DNA of 64,000 bases from Girardinichthys multiradiatus (GCF_021462225.1 NC_061815.1:49291873-49355872), one strand, 5' to 3'; counted from the first letter of the stretch, positions 1-10,888 are shown. Notes: generated by a model from the sequence alone, not told the origin. Translations and numbers: made by a program.

Positions 1-1969
1 CTCTCAACAACAGACTTATCGAAGATCTGCAGCGTCTTGCTGGAAACACCAAAGGACCTAAGCTTCCTCAAGAAGTACAGTCTGCTCTGTCCCTTCTTGT
101 AGACGGCTTCACAGTTGCATCTCCACTCTAGTCTGTTGTCCAGGTGAACACCGAGGTATTTATACTCCTCCACCACCTCCACTTCTTCTCCCATGATATA
201 AATAGTTTTTGACTTATTTCTGTTTCTCTTAAAATCTACAATCATCTCCTTTGTTTTAGTCACGTTCAAAATGAGATGATTGGTTCCACACCATGCCACA
301 AAGTGGTCCACCACCATCCTGTACTCAGCTTCTTGTCCATCTCTGATCCACCCCACGACTGCAGAATCATCTGAGTATTTCTGCAGATGACAGGAGTCTG
401 TCTTGTACTGGAAGTCTGAGGTGTACAGAGTGAAAAGGAATGGTGAGAGTACCGTCCCCTGTGGTGCTCCTGTGCTGCTGACTACCTGGTTAGACTCACA
501 ACCCTTCAGTCTCACAAACTGTGGTCTGTTTGTCAGGTAGTCCTTAATCCAGGAGATTGTTGAGGCCTCCACCTGAGTCTTCTGGAGTTTCTGACAAAGC
601 AAATCAGGTTGGATTGTGTTAAATGCACTGGAGGAATCAAAGAACATGATCCTCACAGTGCTACTGGCTTTGTCCAGATGACAGTGGGTTTGTTGAAGCA
701 GGTGTATGATGGCATCTTCAACTCCAACTCCACAGCAATAAGCAAACTGAAGGAGGTCCTGATGGTTTACTGTTTGCTTACTCAGGTGGGCCAACAGGAG
801 TCTCTCTAGGACCTTCAAGATGTGAGATGTCAGGGCAACAGGTCTATAATCATTGAGGACTGATGGGTGAGTTTTCTTTGGTACCAGAACAAGACAGGAG
901 GTCTTCCACAACACCGGAACCTTCTTCTGGGCCAGGCTAAGGTTGAAGAGGTGCTGCAGAATCCCACAGAGCTGCTCTGCACAGGCCTTCAGGACTCTAG
1001 GGCTGACATGATCTGGACCTGCAGCCTTATTCCCATTCAGTCTCTCCAGTTGTCTCTTCAGCTGACTTCTTGAGACACACAGGTGGAAGGGGGAAGCAAA
1101 GGAAGTATCAGCATCTTCTGATATGGTTGAAGGCAAACATGTAGAAGCAGAAGGGTCTAGGGCTGAGGTGGAAGATAAAACATGTGAGGTGTTACTGGAC
1201 AGCTGTGGGTCCTGTTGGTCAAAGGAAGGTGGAATGTCTGTTTGGCTGTGAGCAGGAGAGGAGGATGCGAAGCTTGTTTCTGAACTGAACCTATTGAAGA
1301 ATGTGTTCAGTTCATTGGCTCTGTCCAGACCTCCATCGGTCTGATCATCCTTCTGCTTGAAGCCTGTGATCTTCTTCATCCCTGTCCACACACATCTGAT
1401 ATTGTTTTGCTGGAGCTTGCTCTCCAGCTTCTTCTCCTTTACACCTCCTTGCTGTCTCTTATCTTGACTTTAAGTTGCTTCTGTAAACTCCTCAATAATT
1501 CTCTGTCTCCCTCTCTGAAGGCTCTTTTTTTCTTGTTAAGCAGGTCCTTCAGGTCACTGGTGATCCAAGGTTTGTTATTGGGGAAGCATCTCACGGTTCT
1601 GGTGGGGTTGATGTTATCCACACAGACGTTTATATAGTCGGTTACACACTCAGTCATGGCATTGATGTCCTCTCCATGTGGCTGGCACAGTGCGTCCCAG
1701 TCTGTAGCCTCAAAGCAACCTTGCAGAGCTTCTTCTGCTTCCTGTGACCATTTTCTCACAGTCCTCTTTATTACAGATTGCCTCTGAACAAGGGGCTTAT
1801 ATTTCAAGCAGAGAAAAACAAGATTATGATCTGATTTGCCTAGAGGAGGTCTTGCTGTAGAGATGTATGAGTCCTTGACATTTGCATAAAACAAATCCAA
1901 TGTTTTGTTTTCTCTGGTAGAGCAGCTGACAAACTGTTGAAACGTTGGAAAATACAGAAAATCAAACAA
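1..1969 (-). pseudogene. LINE ORF2: endonuclease C-terminus plus reverse transcriptase, one frameshift
   Basis: The minus strand reads as two open segments. From 1969 to 1439 lies the endonuclease C-terminus, with the conserved GKSDHNLV motif, then a charged linker that ends in a stop (TAA at 1441-1439). From about 1438 to position 1 a second frame stays open for some 479 codons and leaves the window. That part carries the reverse-transcriptase signatures in order: KAAGPDHVSPRVL, NDYRPVALTSH, FFDSSSAFNTIQP (motif A with the catalytic Asp), GAPQGTVLSPFLF (motif B) and YSDDSAVVG (motif C), then a thumb segment beginning YKYLGVHLDNRLEW. A net indel near 1435-1445 separates the two parts, so this copy cannot make a full ORF2 protein. 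Apart from that one lesion the reverse transcriptase reads cleanly, which suggests a fairly young insertion. Confidence 0.85.
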
Positions 1970-1975
1970 CAGAGG
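1..1975 (-). mobile_element. Rex1-like non-LTR retrotransposon (LINE), 5'-truncated, runs off left edge
   Basis: A non-LTR retrotransposon body on the minus strand, holding the last part of an apurinic-type endonuclease followed by a reverse transcriptase. It starts abruptly near 1975, where it meets the 3' untranslated region of a second LINE, so it is 5'-truncated, as is usual for LINE insertions made by target-primed reverse transcription. Its 3' end lies outside the window. The protein resembles the jockey-superfamily Rex1/CR1 type common in teleosts; the superfamily is secure, the exact family is from memory of the protein pattern. A separate 3'-tail fragment of a similar element lies at 8003-8220. 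Confidence 0.85.
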
Positions 1976-4303
1976 TAATTAAAAAAATTAAAATAAAATA
2001 AAGAGAATAGAATAGAATGATGGATAAGAAAATTAAAGGAAAATTGGACTGAAGACGTAGCTAATAATGTTTAGATGGCCCCGTCAAAGGCCACTCTAAA
2101 CAAATACGTTTTTAATCTTGATTTAAAGCAACTTAGGGTTTTGGTGCTTTTACAGTTTTCTGGGAGTTTATTCCAGATTAGTGGAGCATAAGATCTAAAA
2201 GCTGCTTCTCCATGTTTGGTTCTGGTTCTGTGTATGCAGAGTAGATTTGGGCCAGAAGACCTGAGAGGTCTGGATGGTTGATAGACTGACAACAAGTCTG
2301 TAATGTATTTTGGTGCTAAGCCATTCAGTTATTTATAGACTAACAGAAGTATTTTAAAGTCTATTCTCTGAGCTACATGGAGCCAGTGTAGGGACTTTAG
2401 AACCGGGCCGATGTGCTCCACTTTCTTAGTTCTAGTGAGGACGCGGGCAGCAGTGTTCTGGATCAACTGCAGCTGTCTGATCAACTTTTTAGGCAGACCT
2501 GTGAAGACACCGTTGCAGTGATCAATTCTACTAAAGATGAACGAATGAATTAGTTTTTCAAGGTCCTGCTGAGACATTAGTCCTTTAATCCTGGAGATGT
2601 TCTTTAGGTGATAGAAGGCTGACCTTGTTACTGTCTTTATGTGCCTCTGAAGGTTCAGGTCTGAGTCCATCACTACACCCAGGTTTCGAGCCTGATTGGT
2701 GGTTTCTAGCTGTATTAACTGAAGCTGTGTGCTAACTTTTAAACGCTCTTCCTTTGGTCCAAAGATTATTACTTCAGTTTTGTTTTGATTCAGCTGAAGA
2801 AAATTTTGGCACATCCATGCATTGATGTCTTCTAAACATTTACCCAGCACTTGAATGGGTTCATAGTCACCTGGTGACATTGTAACGTATAGCTGTGTGT
2901 CATCTGCATAGTTATGATAACTTACATTGTTGTTTATTAAAATCTGAGTTAGGGGGAGCATGTAGATATTGAATAGGAGGGGCCCTAAGATGGATCCTTG
3001 GGGAATGCCACATGTGATTTTTGTGGTCTCTGATGTGAAGTTACCTACTGACACAAAAAGGTCCATGTCGTTCAAGTAGGATTTAAACCAATTGAGTGAT
3101 GCTCCAGAAAGGCCGACCCAGTTTTCCAGGCGCTCTAATAAAATGGAGTGATCAACAGTGTTGAATGCTGCACTAAGGTCCAATAATACCAGCACTGTGG
3201 TTCTTCCACAGTCTACATTTATACGGATGTCGTTGAACACCTTGACAAGAGCAGTCTCTGTACTGTGGTGAGCAGGAAGCCTGACTGGAAGACATTGAAG
3301 CAGTTGGTCGTTGTTAGGAAGTTGTTTAACTGCTGAAACACAGCTTTTTCTATAATCTTACTGATGAAGGGGAGGTTTGATATAGGCCTGTAGTTCTGTA
3401 GTAGCAGCTTGTCCAAGTTGCTCTTTTTCAATAGAGGTTTGATAATTGCTGTTTTCAGGGCCTGGGAGAAAACACCTGACAAAAGGGACGTGTTTATTAT
3501 TTGAGTTAAATCAGATGTTATTACAGGCAAAGCTGTGGGTAAAAGATCGAGACAGCAGGAAGGAGAGCTTAGTTCCTGTACGATTTCTTCTAAGATTTTG
3601 CAGTTTATTTGGTGAAATTGGGACATTTTGTCAAAATCAATTCTATTTGGAGACAACTTTGGTACTGAAGTTGATGTGGATGTTCTGACTGCCCCTGTGA
3701 TCTTTTGGCTTTTTTCAGTGAAGAATTTAGCAAATTCATTGCAGGCCCTGGTAGAGTGGAGTTCAGATGCTACAGTTACAGGAGGGTTTGTTAACCTGTC
3801 GACCGTGACAAATAATGCACGAGTATTGTTAATGTTTTTGCTAACGATCTCAGAAAAGAAAGATTCCTTTGCATTTTTCAGTTGTAGGTTATATCTGTAT
3901 AGTCTCTCTTTATAGATAATATAGTGAACCTGGAGTCCAGTCTTTCTCCACCTGCGTTCAGCTTTTCGACACTCCTTTTTTTCACTTCTGACTGGTGGAG
4001 CACTTCTCCATGGAAACATTTTCTTCCCAGAAACGACTTTCACTTTAATTGGAGCAATTGAATCAATGATGTCTGAGATTTTAGAATGAAAGTTTTCTAC
4101 CAACTCATCTACCGTGTTACAGGGCAAAGTGGAGGTAGAAGAGTAAATCTGGTTAAAGGTGTCAGCAGCACCGTCCTTAAAGATGTGTTTTCTTATCATG
4201 TCTCTTTGGCAAACTGAGCCTTTGGAGATGATGCTTTCAAAAATAACAGAAAAGTGGTCAGATAGAGCAACATCAGTTATAGACACCTTGGAAATGTTTA
4301 GAC
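1976..4303 (-). mobile_element. L2/CR1-like non-LTR retrotransposon (LINE), 5'-truncated
   Basis: A second minus-strand LINE. Its AT-rich 3' untranslated region (about 2070 down to 1976) contains a TTCTATTCTATTCTC-type run and is cut off by the Rex1-like element. The body holds the endonuclease end, reverse transcriptase and C-terminal domain. The upstream part stops at 4303, directly at the terminal repeat of a hAT transposon. Its protein pattern is that of teleost L2-type LINEs. Confidence 0.85.
2071..4303 (-). pseudogene. L2-like ORF2: endonuclease end, reverse transcriptase, C-terminal domain
   Basis: Reading leftwards from 4303: the end of the endonuclease (ITDVALSDHFSVIF, with the conserved SDH), a basic linker, then the reverse transcriptase with [17 protein letters not shown] and FQSGF. 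A one-base deletion near 3280 shifts the frame; the protein continues as [25 protein letters not shown] (motif A), [13 protein letters not shown] (motif B) and NYADDTQLY (motif C). The C-terminal domain includes [13 protein letters not shown] and [13 protein letters not shown] single in-frame TAA at 2331-2329 interrupts KSLNGLAPKYI, after which the same frame runs to the natural stop near 2071. Lesions seen: one frameshift and one nonsense codon, plus loss of the 5' part. It is not functional. Confidence 0.85.
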
Positions 4304-6300
4304 CAGGGGTCACCAACACGGTGCCCGTGAGCACCCGGTCGCCCCCTAGGACCATTTGAGTCGCCCGCAGACCTGTTCTAAAAATAGCACAACTCACTAC
4401 TGAGCTGCGTCTAAAATTTCATTTAATTCAGTTGTTATTCTTTTTCATATTTATATATTTTTTGAAATGTCTATCTTAAAAATATGTTCAGTGTACATTT
4501 TTATCAAATTTAAGCTTTGGTGAACTCTGACCTAATCTAGTTCAAAGAGCAGTATTGTGCGAGCCAATCAGTGGTTGTGAAAAGTATGCTAGCGGGTGCT
4601 GCGAAGGTGATCAGTAAATGCAGTTTCCTACACCCCAAAAATGGCAGAAAAAAGAAAGAAAACTTATCATTTTCACAACAAATGGGAGGAGCAGTTCTTT
4701 TTTACAACTATGAAAGGAACCTGTGTGTTTTATTTGCGGGGCGACTGTGGCGACAGCGAAGCGGCGCAATGTGAAGAGACACTTCACTACGTGTCATAAA
4801 AGCTACAATGCTAACTACCCACCGGGAAGCGCATTATGGACAGAAAAAGCCCGTGAGCTAAAGGCAGCTTTGGGTAAGCAACAGTCTTTTTTCACAAGAC
4901 CGACAAAAAAGTCACAAAAAGCAATGGAAGCCTCGTTTATAGCTACACATTTTCTGATAAAGAAGAAGAAGGCATTTTCAGATGGAGAAGTTGTCAAAGA
5001 AGCAATGATTATTATTGCTAACACTGTACTCAAGGATGAGAAAAATGGAACTGATCTGATCTCCACTCTTTCTGACGTACAACTGGGAGCAGCTACGATG
5101 GTTAGACGAGTGTCAGTTATGTCTGGTAACTTGGCTGATCAGCTAGACCAGGATCTGGCGAGGTGCAGGTGGTTTAGCATCCAGTGCGACGAGACGGTGG
5201 ACAGCAGCAGTACAGCGCTGCTATTGATTTTTGTCCAGATGGTCTTCGAAGATTTCGCAACCTGAGAGGAACTCCTGACGTTACTCCCCTTAAAGACAAC
5301 CACGAGGGGAGCTGATATTTATAAAACGGTGAAGGAGATTTTTGTACACAAAAAGGTACCGATGGAAAAGCTGGTAGTGTTGACTACAGACGGGGCACCT
5401 GCTATGATCGGCCGACATACAGGTTTCTTTGCTCACTGCGAAGGTGACCCAGACTTTAGTAAATTTCTGCATTATCACTGTGTCATTCACCAGCAGGCAT
5501 TATGTGCAAAAGTGATCGACGTTGAGCATGTGATGACTCCTGTTGTAGAAATCATAAATAGCATCCGATCCAAAGCAAGACCGCACAGAATTTTTAAGGT
5601 GCTATTGGAAGAGATGTCAGCTGAATATGGTGACTTGCTGCTACACACCAAAATCAGATGGTTCAGTAGGGGGCGAGTTTTACTTTGTTTTTTGTCACTT
5701 TTGGGTGAAATCAAAGGGTTCATGCAGTCCCGAGGTGAAGATGTCTCACTAGAGGACACAGAGTGGACACTTCCCCTTGCATTTTTGACGGACATTACCG
5801 GGAAACTAAATCACTTGAATTGCGAGTTGCAAAGCAAAGACAATACTGTTGCTGATATGATAAATGCTTTAAATCCATTTAAAGCCAATATGAACATTTT
5901 CACATGTCATTTACAGAGAAAAAACATGCATTTTCCCTCTGTGCAGTCGGTGCTGAAAGACAACACTTCTGCATCTGAGATATTTGAAATAGTTGCAGAA
6001 AAGTACTGTGAAGTCATAAACAGTCTTGGGCATACAGTGGTGTATGCACAGCAGCTATGAAGGGTACCAGCCTGTTTGGTTCAACCTATCTCTGTGAATC
6101 AGCATTTTCTGACATGAACTTCATTAAGAACAAACACAGAACACGCCTCACTGATGCACATCTGAAAACTCACTCACACTTGCAGTGTCACGTTACACAC
6201 CACATTACAGTGCATTGGTGAACAGCATGCAATGCCAGTCTTCCCACTAACAAGGACCAGATGTCAGTGGCAACATGCCAGTGCCATGGCAAACATAAAT
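4304..6300 (+). mobile_element. hAT-superfamily DNA transposon relic
   Basis: The left end begins CAGGGGTCACCAACACGG at 4304, the form of a hAT terminal inverted repeat, immediately after the broken L2-like LINE. The interior encodes a recognisable hAT transposase. I could not find the matching right terminal repeat before 6300-6800, nor the other half of the LINE, so the right end has been lost or rearranged. The right boundary is approximate. Confidence 0.8.
4641..6221 (+). pseudogene. hAT transposase (GTF2IRD2/ZBED-like), broken
   Basis: The likely original ATG is at 4641 (MAEKRKKTYHFHNKWEEQFF), shifted out of frame near 4725 inside a GTGTG run. The next frame gives a BED-like zinc finger (CFICG...VKRHFTTCH), a linker, and the DDE-type core with FSIQCDETVD. 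An in-frame TGA at 5263-5265 interrupts the core; the same frame then continues through KTTTRGADIYKTVKEIF, LTTDGAPAMIGRHTGF, HYHCVIHQQALCAKV and IRWFSRGRVLL, all typical hAT positions. After 6059 the frame changes and about 100 residues are missing before the dimerisation motif LFGSTYLCESAFSDM. Lesions are two frame changes, one stop and one internal deletion. The closest family type I recognise is the one behind the host proteins GTF2IRD2 and EPM2AIP1, but nothing here suggests host recruitment. Confidence 0.85.
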
Positions 6301-6489
6301 TAAAATACTTAAGAATTTTGTTCAATTTAAACATGTGTTCATGACATGTAAGGTATAATTTTCTTTAAAATGCAGCAGATTCAGTAATTGGTTCAAAATG
6401 TGACAAGATTTATTTAAAAAATTGTATTCATGAAATATGTGATTTTTATAAATATTTGATTGTCCTTTAATATTCTGTTTAAATATCCT

Positions 6490-6690
6490 TTTTATCGATC
6501 TGATGTAATTTTCTGATGTTCTGAGACTCTGAATTTCGGTATTTTCTTCTCTGTAAGCCACAATCATCAAAATGACCAGAAATAAAGGCTTGAAATATTT
6601 CACTCTATGTGTAATTAATCTATATATTGCATTAGTTTCACATTCTGAATTAAATTATAAAAAATATTCAACTTTTTAATTCTAAATGTG
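6490..6690 (+). mobile_element. Terminal fragment of a Tc1-like transposon (same family as 23.4 and 62.9 kb)
   Basis: The sequence from about 6490 aligns by eye with the long terminal region right of the 23.4-kb transposase (24130-24360): in both, a GTAAGCCACAATCATCAAAA-like block is followed by AATAAA(A/G)G.CTTGAAATATTTCA and then GTGTAATTAATCTA. It is clearly diverged and lacks transposase sequence, so it is an old end fragment or a MITE-like derivative. Confidence 0.65.
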
Positions 6691-8002
6691 GATAAAAAAT
6701 ATATAAATTAAAACTTGTGAACCTAGTTCCTGTTTTAGAAATCCATTCTAATAACAAATCCAATCCATTGTTTGCTATATCATCATTAAACCCTGAAAAA
6801 AGAATGGATCAACCCACAAATATTAGAATCATAATGAGTGTATGTAAACCTCTCAGTACATCTCCACCAAATAAAATATAAAAATACCCAGACTCATTGT
6901 AAATTAATGATGACGCTTCAGTGAAATGGAACATGGTTATCAGTTGACCAGTCTAATCACACTTCCATCAATTCATTCCCCAAAAGCCATTTGTCCTGAG
7001 CCTCTTTTGTTGTCCCATCAGAGCAATGTCACACAGAAAATTGCCACCCAGGGTGCAGTCTGAGAGGTGGGAGATGAAGAAGAAGGAAGTGACAAGAGCG
7101 TTGACTTAAATTGTTATCGATTCAGCTGTTTGAAAGATTTTCTCATAAAGGTTAAAAGTCAAGGAGGAGCTGGGGAAGAGGCTCAGAAGCTGGAACAGTA
7201 TCCAAGTTCTAATTCAAAATTATGTTTGTTTTAGCATTTCATAATTTCATCTCTGTCCACTAAATGGAAATTCAAAATGTAAATCATCTTCAGATTCTTG
7301 TATATGGTCAGATAAGTATTTAAGATCTTCAGCAGTTCTCTGCTTTGGTTGCATACCAGAAATAGCTCAGTTTCTGGTATGCAACCACTGTCAGCATCGG
7401 GAGTGATTTAGTCAAAATAAAGATTTAAAGCTATTGATCTGGAAACAATGTACTGTGGAATATTTTCTACAAATATTGACACAAATCTGATTTGATTCTC
7501 ACCACCGGTTATAAAAGTTATTGATTGAAAAAGCAAGTGGACCTCTGCTCTCCATGCAGACGGCACACAATAACAAACGGTCTATAATGGATTATGACTT
7601 CAGATCAATAGAGATTCCTGACCGTTTCTAACATAAAAACATCAATGTGACTGTGGAACACAGAGGGAAAGAACCAGGCTAAATAGCAGGTTTAAATCAT
7701 TTGGTATCAGTCAAATATCCATTGAAGAGTACAACAGACCTCAAGTTGTTTTGAACTGTTGTTCAGGTTAATGCTAATTTACCTAAAATACAGATCCAGC
7801 TCAGTATACTAGAATATAATCTAAAAATGTATTTAAACTATTTAATTGAAAAGTGAACTCATATTATATATGTTCCTTCCAAACAGAGTAATGTATTTCA
7901 AGCCTTTTTGATTATTTTTAGAAATTTGGCTTTTTAATACAGAAATTAGGTTAAATTTCTGTATCTGTTGGACCTAAACAGTATATGCTTAAACTGTACA
8001 GT
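6691..8002. other. Intergenic, no gene recognised; contains one perfect hairpin
   Basis: AT-rich sequence with no open reading frame or repeat I can name. The stretch near 6950-7200 is less AT-rich and lacks repeat hallmarks. A perfect inverted repeat at 7346-7387 is listed separately. Confidence 0.5.
7346..7387. repeat. Perfect 17-bp inverted repeat, 8-nt spacer
   Basis: The left arm TGGTTGCATACCAGAAA (7346-7362) is the exact reverse complement of the right arm (7371-7387), with spacer TAGCTCAG. It is too short and too perfect for a typical animal microRNA precursor and is not placed at a recognisable transposon end. Confidence 0.9.
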
Positions 8003-8220
8003 AGAATAGAAGACGAATAGAAATCTCCTTTATTGTCCCAATGTGGGGAAATTCGGGTGTGTCAGCAGGACAGTGAAAGGCAAATGGAAGCATGTAGATT
8101 CACACAAAGTTAAATAATATGAAAATGCAAACAATAAGAACTACAGAATGAACAATACGGGAAAAATTACAGCACAAGTACTGCAAGTAAGTAGGTATGT
8201 GCACTCAGCAGTCGGTCAGG
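8003..8220 (-). mobile_element. 3'-end fragment of a Rex1-like LINE
   Basis: The plus strand begins with TAGAATAGA repeats followed by AAATCTCCTTTATTGTCCCA and continues into GCAAGTAAGTAGGTATGTGC. This is the reverse complement of the 3' end of a class of teleost LINEs whose tails combine a polyadenylation-like ATAAAG with TTCTA repeats. Only the untranslated end is present. Family assignment is from pattern memory. Confidence 0.6.
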
Positions 8221-8224
8221 GCTC

Positions 8225-9230
8225 CTTATGCATGACTTACTGCAGTGCACTGTGGCAAGGAAGCAATCAGCCTTTGGTTCTGCTGAGATGTTCAAAAAGC
8301 CCAGTTTGCTTTAATAGTGAGCTTGAGATCATCTGCATTGTTGGTTCTGGTGTCTCTCATATTCCTTTTGACAGCAGCCCACAGCCAAATTGCTGGTGAT
8401 ACCACAGTGGTTAAAACAGGTATTGGTACCTGCTTTAACCACTAGGTTAAAGGTATTGCTTTACTGGATTGGTATTGTGGGTAGGTGCCAGGTCCTCCTA
8501 AGAAAACCGAATCAGGTCAGATCAAAAATCAGATCAGATCTCCATAAAGCTTGTCAGCAGATGAAGCATGAGGTGCTTTAAATTTTCCTTGCAGATGACT
8601 GCTCTGAGTTTGGACTTGATAAAACACAGTTGACCAACACCAGCAAATGACATGGCTCCTCAAATCACCACTGACTGTGAAAACGTAACACTGGACCTCC
8701 AGTAGCTTGAATTCTGTGCCAATTTGCTCTTCCTCCAGAGTCTGGGAGCTTGATCTCCAAATAAAATACAATAGGATTGAGATTAATGAGCAAGACCCCA
8801 GTTATGTTTCTCCTTAGCCCAGGTAAGATGATGCTGATGTTGTCTCTAGTTTAGGAGAGGCTTACCACAAGGGATGTGACAGCTGTGGCCCGTGTCTTGG
8901 TTGTATCTGTGTGTGCCTATTGAAGCTCTGACCCCAGCTGCAGTCCACACCTTGTGTGGCCTTTTTTGTGGCAACTGTCAAGTCAACAATCTTCCTTGGG
9001 ATTTTGTGTAGGCCATAATGTGGCCATAACACAACAGGAAATCCTTGTTTTATTGGTTTTATTTAAAAATCTATGTTTATGAGAAACGTATGTTGAGTTT
9101 TTATCAGCTGTAAGCCATAATTATCAAAATGAGAAAAAAAACAACCGCAATAAATCCATGTGTAATAAATCTGTATGAGTTTCACTTTTTCACTGAAGTA
9201 CTGAAATACCTTTTTGATTATATTCTAAGT
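8225..9230 (-). mobile_element. Old Tc1-like transposon relic
   Basis: The plus strand can be followed by eye against the complement of the intact transposase at 62868-63869: GCAATCAGCCT near 8266, GGTGATACCA near 8395, AGGTGCCAGGTC near 8483, TCCATAAAGCTT near 8540, GATAAAACACAGT near 8618, CCAACACCAGCA near 8635, and a CCAGAGTCTGGGAGCTTGAT block near 8735. A terminal-repeat remnant (GCTGTAAGCCATAATTATCA) lies near 9108. All reading frames are destroyed by many indels. One local rearrangement, a new quasi-palindrome at 8406-8443, is listed separately. Confidence 0.75.
8406..8443. repeat. 17-bp inverted repeat (16/17), 4-nt spacer, inside the Tc1-like relic
   Basis: AGTGGTTAAAACAGGTA (8406-8422) pairs with 8427-8443 with one mismatch around a TTGG spacer. 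The equivalent stretch of the related elements at 23.84 kb and 63.11 kb has no such palindrome, so the structure arose after this copy inserted. Confidence 0.85.
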
Positions 9231-10551
9231 TGAAAGACCTGCCCATGTATTTACTATCTTTGAGTGTGAGCAGACACCTTACTGTCAGACAGATAATGGT
9301 ATACCAACATTGAATCTAAGATGTTTTAAAGACAGCCATTACTAACAAATGCACATGTTAAAAATATTTTTTATTCTGGTTTGTAAAACTTCACATTTTG
9401 TTTCAAAGCATGCTTCCCAAAAACATCTGAATGGCAGCCAGCAAGACAAGCACATTATTCTTCAAAATGGCCTCATTGAGCTTATTTAAAAAGCTATTTA
9501 TGGTGCTTCACCATTTTTCATCCCTTGTTTAATAACAGCAAGAAAGAAAGTCAGTAACAGCTGGTGTCTTTTCTCACATGACAAAACTTTAAACGCGTTT
9601 CAGTTTTCCATGGCTCCCTCCCCAACCGTAAATCTCTCCTGCCTACCTCATTCCACCGTTTGCTTTCGCCGCATCAGTAACATTTGAGGATTCACAAATA
9701 TTTCATGGCCATGTCTGTGGAAGAATTCCATCAACTTGATTGGATTCCATCAACTTGAGGTGATTTGCATTTCTTAAACTAGGCGAGCGAAATGCATAAT
9801 GCAACACTGGCAATGCACTCTGCATAAATCCAGTAGTTGGGTGCATATTTGAGAATCTATTTCACGGAAGCCTTTATGTGAGCATTTGGTTCAGAACACA
9901 GCTAACGGGCTCTTCCTCTACAGATTCAAACTGAAAGCTTGAAATTAGAGCATGTATTTTTTAGACTGCTTTTTATTATCTGCATGTACCACATGGGAAT
10001 TTTCAAAAGCACCTGCTCAAATAGATTACCAAGGTTCTTCCCAAAGCCATGTATGTTATTTGGAGTTGGTGAAGCAGATTTAACACAGTTGGCTGAATAT
10101 GTGTTTACTGGCCATTCAATGGCCCTATCGTCACTTTTTGAATCCATCCTTTTGGGAGAGCAACATGGATTTTACCATACAATTGACCAACAAGTCCAAG
10201 TATTTGGACTTGTTGGTTTGTTGGAAGTAATTCAAAGTTGTGCTATTCTTCATTATATCATAAATATAAAAGATGTTTTTAAGGTAGACTTTTGTAGATT
10301 TAACTTGAAGTGCTTGCACAGTTTTGTTTACTTAAACTTTTTATGAACATAAAGGTGTAAAGTACTGAGTCAGGGTGCCTTCATTAATCAGAATGGCATA
10401 CCAAGCCTACTAATCCAAATTATTTACCTAAAAATGAATAATTTTGGTACAAAAAACTAGAAGGATTCAGTATATTAATAGCCTCTGCTTTTAGTCTAAC
10501 GCTGCAAAAAACTTTGATAAATGTGATGCATTAGTTTTTAAGCTAGTTGGC
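9231..10551. other. Intergenic, no gene recognised; one perfect hairpin
   Basis: No recognisable coding domain. A 135-codon open frame at 9939-10346 (+) has no motif I know and lies in AT-rich DNA, so I do not call it. A short direct repeat, ATTCCATCAACTTGA, occurs twice at about 9726 and 9745. The octamer-like ATTTGCAT occurs near 9764. Confidence 0.5.
10186..10217. repeat. Perfect 14-bp inverted repeat, 4-nt spacer
   Basis: ACCAACAAGTCCAA (10186-10199) and its exact reverse complement (10204-10217) flank GTAT. Confidence 0.9.
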
Positions 10552-10563
10552 AATATATATGTG

Positions 10564-10647
<84 letters not shown>

Positions 10648-10673
10648 CATTTATATATATAAATATATATAAA
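10552..10673. repeat. (TA)n microsatellite
   Basis: A nearly pure TA tract of about 120 bp with a few interruptions (GTGTATATG at the start, AAAT and CATTTA steps later). Open frames over it read as Ile-Tyr repeats and are artefacts. Confidence 0.95.
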
Positions 10674-10851
10674 TGAGCCAGTATTTTCCGAATTTCCTTG
10701 CATGATTAAGTCTGGACTTGTTTTCACATGGACTGGACTCGGATTTCGGCTTCTGGTGCATTTTTGATTTAAACGTGTTTGGTCTTCATTAGTGAAGTGA
10801 CTCACAGCCACGGGCAAACAGGCATATGGGGCATACCGCTGGCTTAGTGGG

Positions 10852-10886
10852 ACGGTGATTCACTTCAGCCCGTGAAGTGAACCACC

Positions 10887-10888
<2 letters not shown>
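10852..10888. repeat. 16-bp inverted repeat (15/16), 5-nt spacer, abutting a (TA)n tract
   Basis: ACGGTGATTCACTTCA pairs with 10873-10888 around GCCCG with one mismatch. Directly to its right begins the second (TA)n tract. Confidence 0.85.

Noticed and set aside
3446..4359. Plus-strand open frames opposite the L2-like LINE
   Set aside because: They are shadows of the minus-strand LINE protein, which carries all the motifs.
7346..7387. microRNA precursor reading of the 17-bp hairpin
   Set aside because: A perfect 17-bp stem with an 8-nt loop is shorter and more perfect than animal precursors, so it is reported only as an inverted repeat.
9939..10346. 135-codon plus-strand open frame
   Set aside because: No known motif, AT-rich context, and part of it reads through a perfect hairpin; likely chance.
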